DNA of 64,000 nucleotides from Nostoc commune NIES-4072 (GCF_003113895.1 NZ_BDUD01000001.1:4800456-4864455), one strand, 5' to 3'. Positions 8,857-18,562 are shown, counted from the first letter of the stretch. Numbers and translations are program-made. The notes: generated from the sequence alone by a model not told the origin.

Positions 8857-9930
8857 ATGGCAAACGCACCGATACGATTATTAATAGCTGCCAGTGGGAC
8901 TGGTGGACATTTGTTTCCAGCGATCGCACTGGCACAAAAATTGCCAGATTATCAAATCGAATGGCTGGGAGTACCCAATCGGCTAGAAACTGAACTTGTC
9001 CCTAAAGAGTATCCCTTGAATACTATTGCAGTTGAAGGGTTTCAGCAAGGGTTTGGAATTTCCTCTATTCGCATTTTGGGTAAACTGGCTGGTTCGATTA
9101 TAGAAGTCAGACGAATTTTGAAGCAGAGAAATTTTCAAGGGGTGTTTACCACAGGGGGTTACATTGCCGGGCCAGCCGTCATTGCGGCGCGTTCCCTTGG
9201 TTTACCTGTGGTTTTTCACGAATCTAACGCAATACCTGGTAAAGTAACTCGCTTTTTTGGCCCTTGGTGTAGTGCAGTAGCCTTGGGATTTGAAGTAGCT
9301 GCTAAGTATTTGCCTCGTGCTAAAAATGTCTGTGTTGGTACTCCAGTGCGATCGCAATTCCTCGATGGGGCAATTGATGCACCCTTAGATTTAGCTATTC
9401 CTGATGGTGTCCCTTTAATTGTCGTATTTGGTGGTAGCCAGGGCGCAGTTGCGGTTAATAAGTTGGTGCGTGAATCTGCAAAGGCTTGGTTTGATGCTGG
9501 TGCTTATGTAGTACATTTAACTGGCGATCGCGACGAGGAAGCAGATAGCCTTAAACATCCACAGTACATAGCCTTACCTTTTTACAACAATATGGCAGCA
9601 TTGTTGCAACGAGCTACTCTTGCCATTAGTCGTTCTGGTGCTGGTAGCTTGACAGAATTAGCAGTGTGCGGAACGCCAGCAATTTTGATTCCTTACCCCT
9701 TTGCTGCCGAAGACCATCAATCTTATAATGCAGACGTATTTACTTCATCTGGTGCGGCGTTAACACTAAAGCAGTCAGAGTTGACGCCACAAATATTGCA
9801 AAGTAATGTGTTGAATTTGTTGCAGTCACCAGATGAATTAGCAAAGATGGGAGAAAAAGCTCATGCGATCGCAGTTCCCGATAGTGCCGAAAAATTGGCG
9901 CAGTTAGTGCGTGAGGTGATAGAAACTTAA
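8857..9930 (+). CDS. murG: UDP-GlcNAc:lipid I N-acetylglucosaminyltransferase MurG
   Basis: This membrane-associated GT28 enzyme turns lipid I into lipid II, the last intracellular step of peptidoglycan synthesis. The N-terminal glycine loop ASGTGGHLFPAIALA, the second loop TTGGYIAGPAV with HESNAIPGKVTR, the C-terminal GGSQGA and the UDP-GlcNAc site ISRSGAGSLTELAVCGTPAI followed by IPYPFAAEDHQSYNA are all intact. The length of 357 aa is normal. The frame opens one codon earlier at a TTG, and the ATG at 8857 is preferred. Confidence 0.97.
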   Translation: MANAPIRLLIAASGTGGHLFPAIALAQKLPDYQIEWLGVPNRLETELVPKEYPLNTIAVEGFQQGFGISSIRILGKLAGSIIEVRRILKQRNFQGVFTTGGYIAGPAVIAARSLGLPVVFHESNAIPGKVTRFFGPWCSAVALGFEVAAKYLPRAKNVCVGTPVRSQFLDGAIDAPLDLAIPDGVPLIVVFGGSQGAVAVNKLVRESAKAWFDAGAYVVHLTGDRDEEADSLKHPQYIALPFYNNMAALLQRATLAISRSGAGSLTELAVCGTPAILIPYPFAAEDHQSYNADVFTSSGAALTLKQSELTPQILQSNVLNLLQSPDELAKMGEKAHAIAVPDSAEKLAQLVREVIET

Positions 9931-9982
9931 AAAATTCAAAATGGAAGATACTAAGAGATAATAGGAATTTATTCCTTAAGTT

Positions 9983-11263
9983 ATGAATATCTTATTTAAC
10001 CAAAAATTCCGTATCACAGTAGGTTGTGCTGCCTTGTTGCTTGTCAGTTTAGCCAGTAGCCATTTATATACTCAGTTAAAAACTAAACAGATAGCCCAAC
10101 AAGATAATTTTTTTACTCAGCAAGAAAATTTTACCCCATTTAAATCACAGATTTTTCTCACCTCAAATCGAATTTTCGACAAGCAAAATGATTTTTCATC
10201 TCAACAAAATTTATTAGCCGCATCTGCACCCTATCCAGTTGTCGATGAGTTCAAAAAATATAAATTTAGTATTAATGGCAGCCAAATTGTAACTCCAGTC
10301 AAACTACCTAGTAGTAAGGTTAACTTCAATCAAAAAGATTTGTTAACCGTTCTCGTTAATACTAGAAGATATTTTCAAGATTATAGTTCAGAAGACCCAG
10401 ATATTCTGCGTACAGGGATGCTTGCTACTCAAGGCGTTACTGTTCCAGATGTCATCAATACTTTAAATTTCATGATTGTTGTCTTAAAGGAGGATATTGC
10501 TAATAATCGAGCTACTCGTTTACAAGACCCCAAGTTTATCAATTCCAATTTTCGAGTTATTAAATGGACTGCTTATAACCCAAAAGACAAAAAACAGAAA
10601 CAATTAAGAATTACCAAATATGCTGTGTTTACTCACCCCGGTTCTCGCAAGAAAACCTCTACTTTTAATACACCAATTTATAGTTTAAAAGACAACTCTA
10701 ATAACGATAAGTTTTACACTAGATATACAAAGCAAGATGTTTTATCAGGTATTTATGAACCAGGCGGTAGAGAATTTGGAAAAGTTACAAGTCTCGCTTA
10801 TCTAACCAGAAATGGTTTAGAAGAAGCAATAATGGAAGGAACGATACTGATTAATTTTACAGATGGTTATAAGGCATTTTTTAATGTAGATAGAAATAAT
10901 GCAATGCCTTATATTCGCGGATTAAAAGCAACAGCACAAAAGCGTTATTGGTATTTTAGAGAAGTTGATGCTATTAAAGGGTATGGATACAAAATAGATG
11001 CCAAAATATCTATTAAACCCGGAGTTACTTTTGCTGGGGATGTTTTAAATATCGGTTTAGGCAAAGTGATTGTGATTGAGCATACTAAAGCTGGTCGCAA
11101 ATATCTGCAAATGGGAGTCCTCGCAGATACAGGCGGAGCCTTTTTACCCAATCTTTATCAACTCGATTTTTTAGCAGGTATATTTAAGAATAAAAAAGAA
11201 TTTGGGCAGAATATCAGCCAATTGCCGGAGTATGCTACAGCATATTTTTTAGTAAAGAAGTAA
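9983..11263 (+). CDS. Divergent MltA/3D-domain-like exported protein
   Basis: The product is 426 aa. An N-terminal signal anchor (about 8-25, FRITVGCAALLLVSLASSHL) precedes a Gln/Asn-rich linker. The C-terminal third (about 280-420) follows the order of lytic transglycosylase MltA: a barrel segment (ILINFTDGYKAFFNVDRNN), YWYFREVD, then a 3D-like motif with two Asp, LADTGGAFLPNLYQLDFLAG. The first half is unlike MltA. It may cut or bind glycan strands in the periplasm. The place after murG fits envelope work, but the function is an inference from distant similarity. Confidence 0.6.
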   Translation: MNILFNQKFRITVGCAALLLVSLASSHLYTQLKTKQIAQQDNFFTQQENFTPFKSQIFLTSNRIFDKQNDFSSQQNLLAASAPYPVVDEFKKYKFSINGSQIVTPVKLPSSKVNFNQKDLLTVLVNTRRYFQDYSSEDPDILRTGMLATQGVTVPDVINTLNFMIVVLKEDIANNRATRLQDPKFINSNFRVIKWTAYNPKDKKQKQLRITKYAVFTHPGSRKKTSTFNTPIYSLKDNSNNDKFYTRYTKQDVLSGIYEPGGREFGKVTSLAYLTRNGLEEAIMEGTILINFTDGYKAFFNVDRNNAMPYIRGLKATAQKRYWYFREVDAIKGYGYKIDAKISIKPGVTFAGDVLNIGLGKVIVIEHTKAGRKYLQMGVLADTGGAFLPNLYQLDFLAGIFKNKKEFGQNISQLPEYATAYFLVKK

Positions 11264-11379
11264 TAGAGATATGAGTGAAAAACGGATGTAGAGACGTACT
11301 ACTGCTACACCTCTACAAGGGTTCTGGGTAACGTATATTTAATTTCTGGAGTCTAATGCATTGAGTTGATCTCAAAAAT

Positions 11380-11745
11380 CTATGCACGGGTCAACAATTC
11401 TAAGTTGTGGCCATCAATGTCATAGAAATAGAAGCCACGACCTTTGTTCCAGTGGTTAATTTGTCCTTTATTTTTATGCATGGGGTCGCTACTGTATTCA
11501 ATACCTGCCTCTTTCACACGGGCAAATATTGTATCAAATTCTTCATCACTGACATGGAACGCATAATGATGTTGCTCGAACGCTTCAGCGTCGGCGAAGT
11601 CGAGCGTCAGTGAATCATTTATATGCACAGCAGCGAAGTGACCAACGGGAACCTCTACCTCTAAACCAAAAATCTTTGCAAAAAACCTCGCCGATGCTTC
11701 TTTATCGTATGCAGGCACTATGGTGTGATTTAGAGTAATTGTCAT
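11380..11745 (-). CDS. VOC-family (glyoxalase-like) protein
   Basis: The product is 121 aa, a single vicinal-oxygen-chelate domain of two beta-alpha-beta-beta-beta units. It has LNHTIVPAYDKEASARFFAK at the start, HHYAFHVSDEEFDTIFARV in the middle and GRGFYFYDIDGHNLELLT at the end. The metal ligands expected for the family (His6, a mid-chain His and Glu of NLELLT) are present, so it may be an enzyme. The substrate is unknown. The gene has its own 5' region and a GGAGGT-rich leader. Confidence 0.88.
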   Translation of the reverse strand: MTITLNHTIVPAYDKEASARFFAKIFGLEVEVPVGHFAAVHINDSLTLDFADAEAFEQHHYAFHVSDEEFDTIFARVKEAGIEYSSDPMHKNKGQINHWNKGRGFYFYDIDGHNLELLTRA

Positions 11746-12004
11746 CTCACACCTCCCCTCCTAATTTTGGTAGTAAATTGATCTCAACTTTCTATTCAGA
11801 GTCGATAACAACAATCCTCCTTTCTATTTTATCTTTTGGGCGCTGACATCAGCATAAATCTATTATATAAGTAAAGCTAATAACGTATATCAGGTTTACT
11901 GAAGTAATAAAACTTGATTAAAAATTGTAAAGCATTGTAAAGTAGTTTCACAGGCAAAGACTTTACCGCCTGATTCATAAACAACTAACCGCACTTATAA
12001 AACC

Positions 12005-13087
12005 ATGACAGCAACCTTACAACAGCGCTCAAGCGCCAACGTATGGGATAGATTCTGTGAGTGGATCACCAGCACCAACAACCGTATTTACATCGGTTGG
12101 TTCGGCGTAGTAATGATCCCCACCCTACTAGCCGCCACCGCTTGCTTCGTAATCGCCTTCATCGCAGCACCTCCAGTAGACATCGATGGTATCCGTGAAC
12201 CAGTTGCAGGTTCCTTAATATACGGAAACAACATCATCTCTGGTGCAGTAGTACCTTCCTCCAACGCCATCGGTTTACACTTCTACCCAATTTGGGAAGC
12301 AGCATCTCTAGATGAGTGGTTGTACAACGGTGGCCCTTACCAATTGGTAATCTTCCACTTCTTGATCGGCGTATTCTGCTACCTGGGTCGTGAATGGGAA
12401 CTATCCTACCGCTTGGGTATGCGTCCTTGGATTGCGATCGCATATTCTGCTCCAGTAGCAGCAGCAACAGCAGTATTCCTCGTATACCCAATCGGACAAG
12501 GTTCATTCTCTGACGGTATGCCTTTAGGTATCTCCGGAACCTTCAACTTCATGATCGTGTTCCAAGCAGAACACAACATCTTGATGCACCCCTTCCACCA
12601 ACTAGGTGTAGCAGGTGTATTCGGTGGTTCACTGTTCTCTGCAATGCACGGATCTCTTGTAACTTCTTCACTAGTTCGTGAAACCACCGAAACCGAGTCA
12701 CAAAACTACGGTTACAAATTCGGTCAAGAAGAAGAAACCTACAACATCGTTGCAGCCCACGGCTACTTCGGTCGTCTAATCTTCCAATACGCTTCATTCA
12801 ACAACAGCCGTTCACTGCACTTCTTCTTAGCAGCATGGCCTGTAATCGGCATCTGGTTCACCGCCTTGGGTGTAAGCACAATGGCGTTCAACTTGAACGG
12901 TTTCAACTTCAACCAATCAATCATTGATTCAAGCGGTCGCGTGATCAGCACTTGGGCTGATGTAATCAACCGGGCTAACCTGGGTATGGAAGTAATGCAC
13001 GAGCGTAACGCTCACAACTTCCCCTTAGATTTGGCTGCTGGTGATGTTGCTCCTGTAGCAATGAGCGCCCCTGCTATCAACGGTTAA
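12005..13087 (+). CDS. psbA: Photosystem II D1 protein, D1:2 (Glu130) type
   Basis: D1 binds the primary donor chlorophylls, pheophytin, QB and the Mn4CaO5 cluster in the thylakoid membrane. The length of 360 aa is standard. Tyr161 (TyrZ), Asp170, Glu189-His190, His198, His332-Glu333, Asp342 and the CtpA processing site after Ala344 (the last 16 residues are removed) are all in place. Residue 130 is Glu ([10 protein letters not shown]), which by the usual cyanobacterial rule marks the high-light D1:2 form rather than the Gln130 D1:1 form. Codon use is strongly biased, as in highly expressed genes. A terminator follows closely. Confidence 0.99.
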   Translation: MTATLQQRSSANVWDRFCEWITSTNNRIYIGWFGVVMIPTLLAATACFVIAFIAAPPVDIDGIREPVAGSLIYGNNIISGAVVPSSNAIGLHFYPIWEAASLDEWLYNGGPYQLVIFHFLIGVFCYLGREWELSYRLGMRPWIAIAYSAPVAAATAVFLVYPIGQGSFSDGMPLGISGTFNFMIVFQAEHNILMHPFHQLGVAGVFGGSLFSAMHGSLVTSSLVRETTETESQNYGYKFGQEEETYNIVAAHGYFGRLIFQYASFNNSRSLHFFLAAWPVIGIWFTALGVSTMAFNLNGFNFNQSIIDSSGRVISTWADVINRANLGMEVMHERNAHNFPLDLAAGDVAPVAMSAPAING

Positions 13088-13107
13088 TTCTGAAGTTTAA
13101 CTAAATT

Positions 13108-13141
13108 AAAAAGCGCTCTTCCAAAAGGAGGGCGCTTTTTA
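13108..13141 (+). terminator. psbA Rho-independent terminator
   Basis: AAAAAGCGCTC pairs with GGGCGCTTTTT around the loop TTCCAAAAGGA, about 20 bp after the psbA stop. The stem ends in a T run, which makes it a canonical terminator. Confidence 0.9.
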
Positions 13142-13226
13142 GCGTAAATATAGAAGCAATATTCTTATTACAGAAAAGCGATCGCCTTTGCCTCACTTGA
13201 ATCTCTATTTTTATTCCCTAATACCC

Positions 13227-13586
13227 CTAAACCACAAATCCCAGAACTACATTTAAAGCTGTATGAATAAGTTCCCAGTACTCTGACTCCAGCACACCTA
13301 CCAAACCTAAAATACGACTATTGTCAACAGCACGAATTTGCCCAACATCAATAAAACGGTCTTGATCTAGTCCATTATTTGGTGTTGCTTTTAGATTAAC
13401 AACGTAGGGGGCTTGTTTACTTCCGGGTCGAAATGGCATGACAATTGTGAGCAACCCATACTGATTCATGATGTCATTTTGCACTATCAAACAAGCGCGA
13501 ATTTTTTTTGCTTCAGCCCCCACTGTTGGATCAAGATTCACCCAACGTATTTCTCCTCGCCGATAAGTTAAATTACTCCCTGGCAT
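13227..13586 (-). CDS. PemK/MazF-family toxin (mRNA endonuclease)
   Basis: The product is 119 aa, the usual MazF length. RRGEIRWVNLDPTVGAEAKK is the conserved opening with the RGEI and DPT...E strings. ACLIVQND follows, then a T-rich strand (LLTIVMPF), LDQDRFIDVGQIRAVD and LGLVG. MazF-type toxins cleave RNA at short sequences. It overlaps the upstream antitoxin gene by 14 bp, the usual order for such cassettes. Confidence 0.9.
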   Translation of the reverse strand: MPGSNLTYRRGEIRWVNLDPTVGAEAKKIRACLIVQNDIMNQYGLLTIVMPFRPGSKQAPYVVNLKATPNNGLDQDRFIDVGQIRAVDNSRILGLVGVLESEYWELIHTALNVVLGFVV

Positions 13587-13803
13587 CTATGCCATCTCCA
13601 GCAAGGCTATCCCAAGCAGCAATTTCAACTTGATATTCTGGATCTTCAGCATCCTGCTTGAGGGTTGCAATCATTTCTGCTGCCAAAATTTGGCGGCGGT
13701 GTTCTGCCAGTAGTGTATTAATGTATGCACTACGATTTCCTTGTGCATACTGATCTACAAATTGCAGAATGTCTTCTTCTAAGGTAATTGTGACTTTGAG
13801 CAT
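13573..13803 (-). CDS. MazE/ribbon-helix-helix-like antitoxin
   Basis: The product is 76 aa. The N-terminus (LKVTITLEEDILQFVDQYAQ followed by GNRSAYINTLLAEH) is a ribbon-helix-helix DNA-binding fold. The acidic C-terminal part (LKQDAEDPEYQVEIAAWD) would wrap the toxin. It lies directly upstream of and overlaps the MazF-like gene. Autoregulation at the promoter before 13803 is expected from the family. The TA type is inferred from the partner. Confidence 0.88.
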   Translation of the reverse strand: MLKVTITLEEDILQFVDQYAQGNRSAYINTLLAEHRRQILAAEMIATLKQDAEDPEYQVEIAAWDSLAGDGIDARE

Positions 13804-13878
13804 CTATAATTAATTTTTCGTATTACTATTTAGTATGATTTTATCATCATACTAAAATTTGCTAAACCTATACACCTA

Positions 13879-13998
13879 ACCTATATAGCAATACGGTTCA
13901 GTTAAGGGCTAATTGTACAAAATTGGGTTTTCGAGACGCGATAAATCGCCGTCTCTACAAGTGTTTTGGTCTTATCTGAACTGTATTGACCTATATAG
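13879..13998. mobile_element. 100-bp MITE with 13-bp inverted ends and 10-bp target duplication
   Basis: The element spans 13889-13988. Its ends are CAATACGGTTCAG and, inverted, CAATACAGTTCAG (one mismatch). Both sides carry ACCTATATAG as a direct repeat (13879-13888 and 13989-13998). Note that CTATATAG inside it is itself palindromic. The interior has the stem GAGACGCGATAAATCGCCGTCTC with interruptions. It has no coding capacity. A second, truncated copy lies in opposite orientation at 54354-54414. The element fills the 300-bp gap between the toxin-antitoxin pair and the Tab2 gene. Confidence 0.88.
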
Positions 13999-14106
13999 AC
14001 AAATTACAGTAAAGCGTAGACACGTAGTGCCTTGCAGTCAGACATCACTTTAGTTAATTTTTTTAGCTATAGAAATTAGGCGGACAAATATTTTTGGCAA
14101 TTAATA

Positions 14107-14901
14107 TCAATCTTCTGCCCGCAACAACCAAAAGCCGCTATAAGTCATCCCGGAATCATCGGGTTGAACTAACAAAAAATGCAATCCTCGGCTTTGCTTT
14201 TTTCGTTGTTCAAATGCTTGGGCTGCTGTTGTAACTTCTGGATCTTCAAAAGTGGCAACAATCCATCTGTCTACCAAGCCAGCTTCTAATATTAAGCCGT
14301 CTGGTGCGCCAGATATATAATTCAATCCTACGGGACGGGCTTGCTGCAACCACCGCGCTAGGCGCATCGATTGCCGTCCACCATAAATCACTACACCGGG
14401 GACGGGTACTGTTGATGCCAAACCCAAATTGATGGGTTTGCGATGTTCTGGGATGTGCAAAATGGGAATGGGGCGATCGCTAAATATCGTTTCCACATCA
14501 CTAGCAGCTAAACTCGCAAAACGCCATTGTTCTCCCCAAAGGTTTTCTGGTAATGGTGCTGGGGGTGGTTTATCCAGTGTTGAGGGATATTGCTTTTCTT
14601 GTAACCACTGCTTTAACGCCAAAGTATGGCGAGTAGGTTCAACATTTATACTTAAATTGCGTCCCGCCGCCTCAATTAAGCTTAGTGACTGAGGACGAAA
14701 TACCTGAATCACATCTGGCAATTTTTCACCTGCGGCTAACTCAAGTTGAGCAGCAACCCAACTCGAATTTGCTGCTGACTGGAGACAGCTAGCTTCATAC
14801 TGAAAGCTGCGAGTTGCGTCACAAATCAACAACTCCCATAAAATTTGTCCAGATGCATCTGGTAAGGGACGACGATAAAAATCAACTTGCCAAGTTTTCA
14901 T
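14107..14901 (-). CDS. Tab2/Atab2-family RNA-binding protein (DUF1092)
   Basis: The product is 264 aa. It opens with TWQVDFYRRPLPDASGQILW, the family hallmark, and has the C-terminal signature LHFLLVQPDDSGMTYSGFWL, close to the end of plant and cyanobacterial homologues. In plants and algae Tab2/Atab2 binds A/U-rich RNA and aids translation of photosystem core genes such as psaB. The cyanobacterial role is presumed similar. The frame stays open for 24 codons upstream through a 7-bp repeat, but homologues start at the ATG at 14901. It lies about 1 kb from psbA, on the other strand. Confidence 0.9.
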   Translation of the reverse strand: MKTWQVDFYRRPLPDASGQILWELLICDATRSFQYEASCLQSAANSSWVAAQLELAAGEKLPDVIQVFRPQSLSLIEAAGRNLSINVEPTRHTLALKQWLQEKQYPSTLDKPPPAPLPENLWGEQWRFASLAASDVETIFSDRPIPILHIPEHRKPINLGLASTVPVPGVVIYGGRQSMRLARWLQQARPVGLNYISGAPDGLILEAGLVDRWIVATFEDPEVTTAAQAFEQRKKQSRGLHFLLVQPDDSGMTYSGFWLLRAED

Positions 14902-14936
14902 AAGTGGGGAGTGGGGAGATGGGGGAGAGTTAAACC

Positions 14937-14975
14937 AATTCGCAATTCGCAATTCGCAATTCGCAATTCGCAATT
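14937..14975. repeat. Heptanucleotide repeat (AATTCGC)5
   Basis: Five perfect AATTCGC units followed by AATT form a short tandemly repeated repetitive (STRR) sequence as known from Nostocales. It lies just upstream of the Tab2 start. Confidence 0.9.
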
Positions 14976-15080
14976 ACGTTTTGTGACGGGGATTTAGACC
15001 CCGACACAAAACGTGCTGCCTATCTTGCTGGGGACTTAAACCCCCAAAGTTCGTTAAAACTGAAAGTTTCAAGCTCAGAG

Positions 15081-15408
15081 GCTCAACGTTCGAGTAAAAA
15101 GGTTCAACGTTTGAGTAAAAAGGTTCAACGTTCGAGTAAAAAGGCTCAACGTTCGAGTAAAAAGGCTCAACGTTCGAGTAAAAAGGCTCAACGTTCGAGT
15201 AAAAAGGTTCAACGTTTGAGTAAAAAGGTTCAACGTTCGAGTAAAAAGGTTCAACGTTCGAGTAAAAAGGTTCAACGTTCGAGTAAAAAGGCTCAACGTT
15301 CGAGTAAAAAGGTTCAACGTTCGAGTAAAAAGGTTCAACGTTTGAGTAAAAAGGCTCAACGTTTGAGTAAAAAGGCTCAACGTTCGAGTAAAAAGGCTCA
15401 ACGTTCAA
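15081..15408. repeat. Tandem array B: 16 x 21 bp
   Basis: The units are GYTCAACGTTYGAG followed by TAAAAAG, starting every 21 bp from 15081 to 15396; the last is partial. Only two positions vary, both C/T. The three-copy pattern C-C, T-T, T-C occurs at copies 1-3 and again at 6-8, which suggests block duplication. Two - frames and one + frame are free of stops throughout (heptapeptides such as NVEPFYS and KKVQRSS), but these readings look artificial. The sequence is unrelated to arrays A and C apart from the period. Confidence 0.95.
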
Positions 15409-15435
15409 GCCGATTCCCCCATGCCCCAGACCAAT

Positions 15436-15705
15436 TCAAAAAGCCTGAATCCATTCTTTAACAGAATACTCAGTCCAAATGCCATTTTTCCAGTAGGGAT
15501 CATTTTCGATTAACTGGCGCACAGTGGCTTCGTCTTCGGCTTCGTAAATCCCAAAAACTTTTGTGACATCTTTGGTGGGGCCGATAGTAATCAGCACACC
15601 GGATTCTTTCTGTTTTGCTAATCCGTCTAAGTGAGCTTGACGGTGGGGGGCGCGTTTTTCAAGAACGTCTTCGCAGTAAGTTCCCCAGAGTACATATTTA
15701 GGCAT
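15436..15705 (-). CDS. YciI-like protein
   Basis: The product is 89 aa with a dimeric alpha-beta ferredoxin-like fold. It shows YVLWGTYCEDVLEKRAPHRQ and AHLDGLAKQKESGVLITIGP, then AEDEATVRQLIENDPYWKNG, which carry the conserved His and Asp of YciI/YCII proteins. The family is thought to include small hydrolases or scaffolds, without a settled role in cyanobacteria. It is complete and sits between array B and pheT. Confidence 0.9.
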   Translation of the reverse strand: MPKYVLWGTYCEDVLEKRAPHRQAHLDGLAKQKESGVLITIGPTKDVTKVFGIYEAEDEATVRQLIENDPYWKNGIWTEYSVKEWIQAF

Positions 15706-15729
15706 AGCTAATTAATTCCAAATAAAAAA

Positions 15730-15897
15730 TGAATGGGGAGTAGGGAGTGGGGAGATAAGGGAGCAGGGGAAGCAGGGGCAGGGGAGACAAGGGGACTTAA
15801 ATCAGAACTTGTAACAAGTGTTTCCCCTTGTCCCCAATTCTCAAAAGTCCCCAAGTCCTCTTTCCAATGCCCCATGCCCCATGCCCCATGCCCAATA
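15730..15897. repeat. G-rich and CCCCATG short tandem repeats
   Basis: The left half is a purine-rich run of GGGGAGnn-type units (GGGAGTGGGGAGATAAGGGA...). The right half has repeats of CCCCATG with one variant unit (about 15868-15895). The same two motif families recur at 27.55-27.73 kb. They are STRR sequences typical of Nostoc. Spurious open frames cross them. Confidence 0.8.
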
Positions 15898-15898
15898 A

Positions 15899-18349
15899 CT
15901 AACTTCTCAAGTTGACGCCGAATTTTTCCACCAAGGCTTCGCGGACTTTATTGTGTACTGGTTCGACTTCTGCCTCAGTAAGAGTACGATCGCTAGCCCG
16001 ATAAACTAGGCGGAATGCTAAACTCCTCTGTCCTTCGGGGACATTTTCGCCACGATATTCATCAAATAATTCCACAGATTCGAGCAAATCTTTGCCCGCT
16101 TTGGTAATTACTTTTTCAATTTCGCTAACTGAGATTTTCACGGGTGCGAAAAAGGCGATGTCACGATCGCTAGCTGGATAGGTAGAATAGGGCTGGAATG
16201 TTGGAACCAGAACTTCATTTTCTCCCAAAGAATCTAAAAGCACCTGTAGATCCAACTGGAAAACATAAACGGAATCTGGTAAACCTTTTTCTCGTCGCAG
16301 TTGGGGATGGAGTTGTCCAAAAATACCCAGCCTGTTACCCCGAATCCACAGGGAAGCGGTGCGTCCTGGATGTAAGCGATCGTCGCGGCGATCGGGTTGA
16401 AATTCTACCTGCAAGGCAAGTTGGCGAAATACACTTTCTAAAATGCCTTTGGCTTCAAACCAGGTGATTGGTTCTTCGCGTCCACTTTTTGACCATTTGC
16501 CAATGGTGCGATCGCCTCCCAAAATTCCAGCTAGGGTTTCTGTTTCTTGCAAACCGTCTTCTTCTTGCCAGAAAATTTGCCCGATTTCAAAGCCGTTCAA
16601 AGCACCATTACCCTGCTCTAAATTGTATTGAAAGGCATCAATCAGCCCAGATATCAAATCGGTTCGCAGCGCTGAATATTCGACAAATAAGGGGTTTGAC
16701 AGTACTATATTTCTGTCTTCTCCTGGTTTGACTAAAGAATAATGAATTAATTCTGTCAATCCTTCAGCCCGGAGGAAAGCTCGTAATTTGCGAATCAATT
16801 CCTCATCTAAAGGCAGATAGCCAGCTTCGGCTTTTTCTGGTAGAGTATCGCAGAATTTGTTGTAACCATAGAGACGGGCTATTTCTTCAATTAAGTCAAT
16901 TTCTCGCTCTAAGTCGCGGTAACGATAGGGGGGAACAGAAACTGACCATGTAGGTTGATGGTTAGTATCTTTTTCTGAAGGAGTCAACTGACATCCCAAG
17001 GCAGTCAGGATACGCTCAACATCTTGTTCTCGCAGTTCACCTGTATCCTCTCCTAAATCTATCGGCCCCAATATTTGATTAACGCGGTCTAAACGCAGGG
17101 CGATAGAACGACTCCAGGTAGACGGGTCGGGGCGGGTGTCGGCAATTTCCTGCTGGACAAGAATTCCACTAGCTAATTCGCTAATTAAGGATAAGGCGCG
17201 GCGATTAGCTATTTCCAACTCAGCCCGGTTAACTCCCCGTTCATATCTGCCAGAAGCCTCACTTCTTAACCCAACACTCCGGGAAGAACGGCGAATTGCT
17301 ACGGAATCAAATAAAGCTGCTTCTAAAACTAGGCTTTGAGTCCCTTGATGGACTTCTGTTTCTTCTCCACCCATAACTCCCGCCAGTGCAACGGGTCTGT
17401 CGTTTGCGGTAATTAACAAATTTTGGGTTGATAGGGTGCGAGTTTGTCCATCCAGGGTTTTGAGGGATTCTCCAGCATTAGCGAAGCGAACACCGATGGT
17501 TAAATTTTCACTACTTGCAACTGATTTTAGGCGATCGCAATCAAAGGCGTGCAGTGGTTGTCCCCATTCCAACAAAACGTAATTAGTAATGTCCACTACA
17601 TTACTGATGGGACGTACCCCAGCAGCCCGCAAACGCTGTTGCAACCATTCGGGAGATGAAGCAATTTTTACCTGTTCAATTACTGTACCAATGTATGCAG
17701 GACAAGCTTGGGTATCGGCAATTTTTAAAGCTAAATTTCCGGCACTTTTGGTAATAGAGACTTCACCGGGTTTAGGAATGCTTAACTTTCCACCAGTTAA
17801 AGCTGCTACTTCCCGTGCTACGCCTACCATACTCAGAGCATCAGCGCGATTGGCAGTTGCAGTTAAGTCTAAAATGACATCATCTAGACCCAACAAAGGA
17901 CGCACATCACTACCCAATGGTAAATTTTCCTGGGTAAAAATATGAATTCCGTCTACATCGGTGGGTAAACCGAGTTCCTTTAAAGAACAAATCATGCCCT
18001 GAGACGGGACACCACGCAACTTTGCAGGTTTAATTTTTAAATCGATGTTGGGTAAGTAAGTACCCGTAGTCGCCACTGGCACATATATATCTGCCTTCAC
18101 ATTAGCAGCGCCACAGACAATATTTAAATTCTCACTTGCACCAATATCGACTTGGCAAACACTTAATTTATCGGCGTTGGGATGGGGTTGACGCTCAAGC
18201 ACTTTCCCGATAACTACGCCATTTGCCCAAGTGCGGCGATCTTCAATCTCTTCAACCTCAAACCCCGCCATTGTCAGGGTTTCGGCTAATTCTTCTGGAC
18301 TAAGTTTTATCTCTACTAGTTCGCGCAGCCAATTTAGAGAAATACGCAT
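15899..18349 (-). CDS. pheT: Phenylalanine--tRNA ligase beta subunit
   Basis: With the alpha subunit this cytoplasmic enzyme charges tRNA-Phe. The 816-aa length fits a cyanobacterial PheT. In order: the opening [20 protein letters not shown], an EMAP-like tRNA-binding domain (about 40-155, with [15 protein letters not shown]), the B3/B4 editing domain ([33 protein letters not shown]), the B5 domain, the synthetase-like core (about 470-690) and the C-terminal anticodon-binding FDX-ACB domain ([20 protein letters not shown] onward). No pheS is in the window. Confidence 0.97.
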   Translation of the reverse strand: MRISLNWLRELVEIKLSPEELAETLTMAGFEVEEIEDRRTWANGVVIGKVLERQPHPNADKLSVCQVDIGASENLNIVCGAANVKADIYVPVATTGTYLPNIDLKIKPAKLRGVPSQGMICSLKELGLPTDVDGIHIFTQENLPLGSDVRPLLGLDDVILDLTATANRADALSMVGVAREVAALTGGKLSIPKPGEVSITKSAGNLALKIADTQACPAYIGTVIEQVKIASSPEWLQQRLRAAGVRPISNVVDITNYVLLEWGQPLHAFDCDRLKSVASSENLTIGVRFANAGESLKTLDGQTRTLSTQNLLITANDRPVALAGVMGGEETEVHQGTQSLVLEAALFDSVAIRRSSRSVGLRSEASGRYERGVNRAELEIANRRALSLISELASGILVQQEIADTRPDPSTWSRSIALRLDRVNQILGPIDLGEDTGELREQDVERILTALGCQLTPSEKDTNHQPTWSVSVPPYRYRDLEREIDLIEEIARLYGYNKFCDTLPEKAEAGYLPLDEELIRKLRAFLRAEGLTELIHYSLVKPGEDRNIVLSNPLFVEYSALRTDLISGLIDAFQYNLEQGNGALNGFEIGQIFWQEEDGLQETETLAGILGGDRTIGKWSKSGREEPITWFEAKGILESVFRQLALQVEFQPDRRDDRLHPGRTASLWIRGNRLGIFGQLHPQLRREKGLPDSVYVFQLDLQVLLDSLGENEVLVPTFQPYSTYPASDRDIAFFAPVKISVSEIEKVITKAGKDLLESVELFDEYRGENVPEGQRSLAFRLVYRASDRTLTEAEVEPVHNKVREALVEKFGVNLRS

Positions 18350-18562
18350 GGAATGTGCTTGTTTTAGGAATCGTCTTTTGCTCTTATTTTAGGGTGCAAG
18401 AAGCGATCGATGGCTATTCGTCCTGCAAGGCGTACCCTTTCACTTGAACAATCCTACTACGTTAGGCTGGCAATGTAAAAACTAAGTAAATACTGAGAAT
18501 GTATCTACGCAGGGAAGTAAGACATTATTTTATTTGGTTGATTTTGACGTTAAACTACATAC

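Noticed and set aside
12088..12969. Several - strand frames of 60-93 codons inside psbA
   Set aside because: They are shadows caused by the strong codon bias of psbA.
14974..15461. Long open frames across array B (for example repeated NVEPFYS and KKVQRSS proteins)
   Set aside because: They follow from a stop-free 21-bp unit. Several frames are open at once on both strands, with no start signal or homology.
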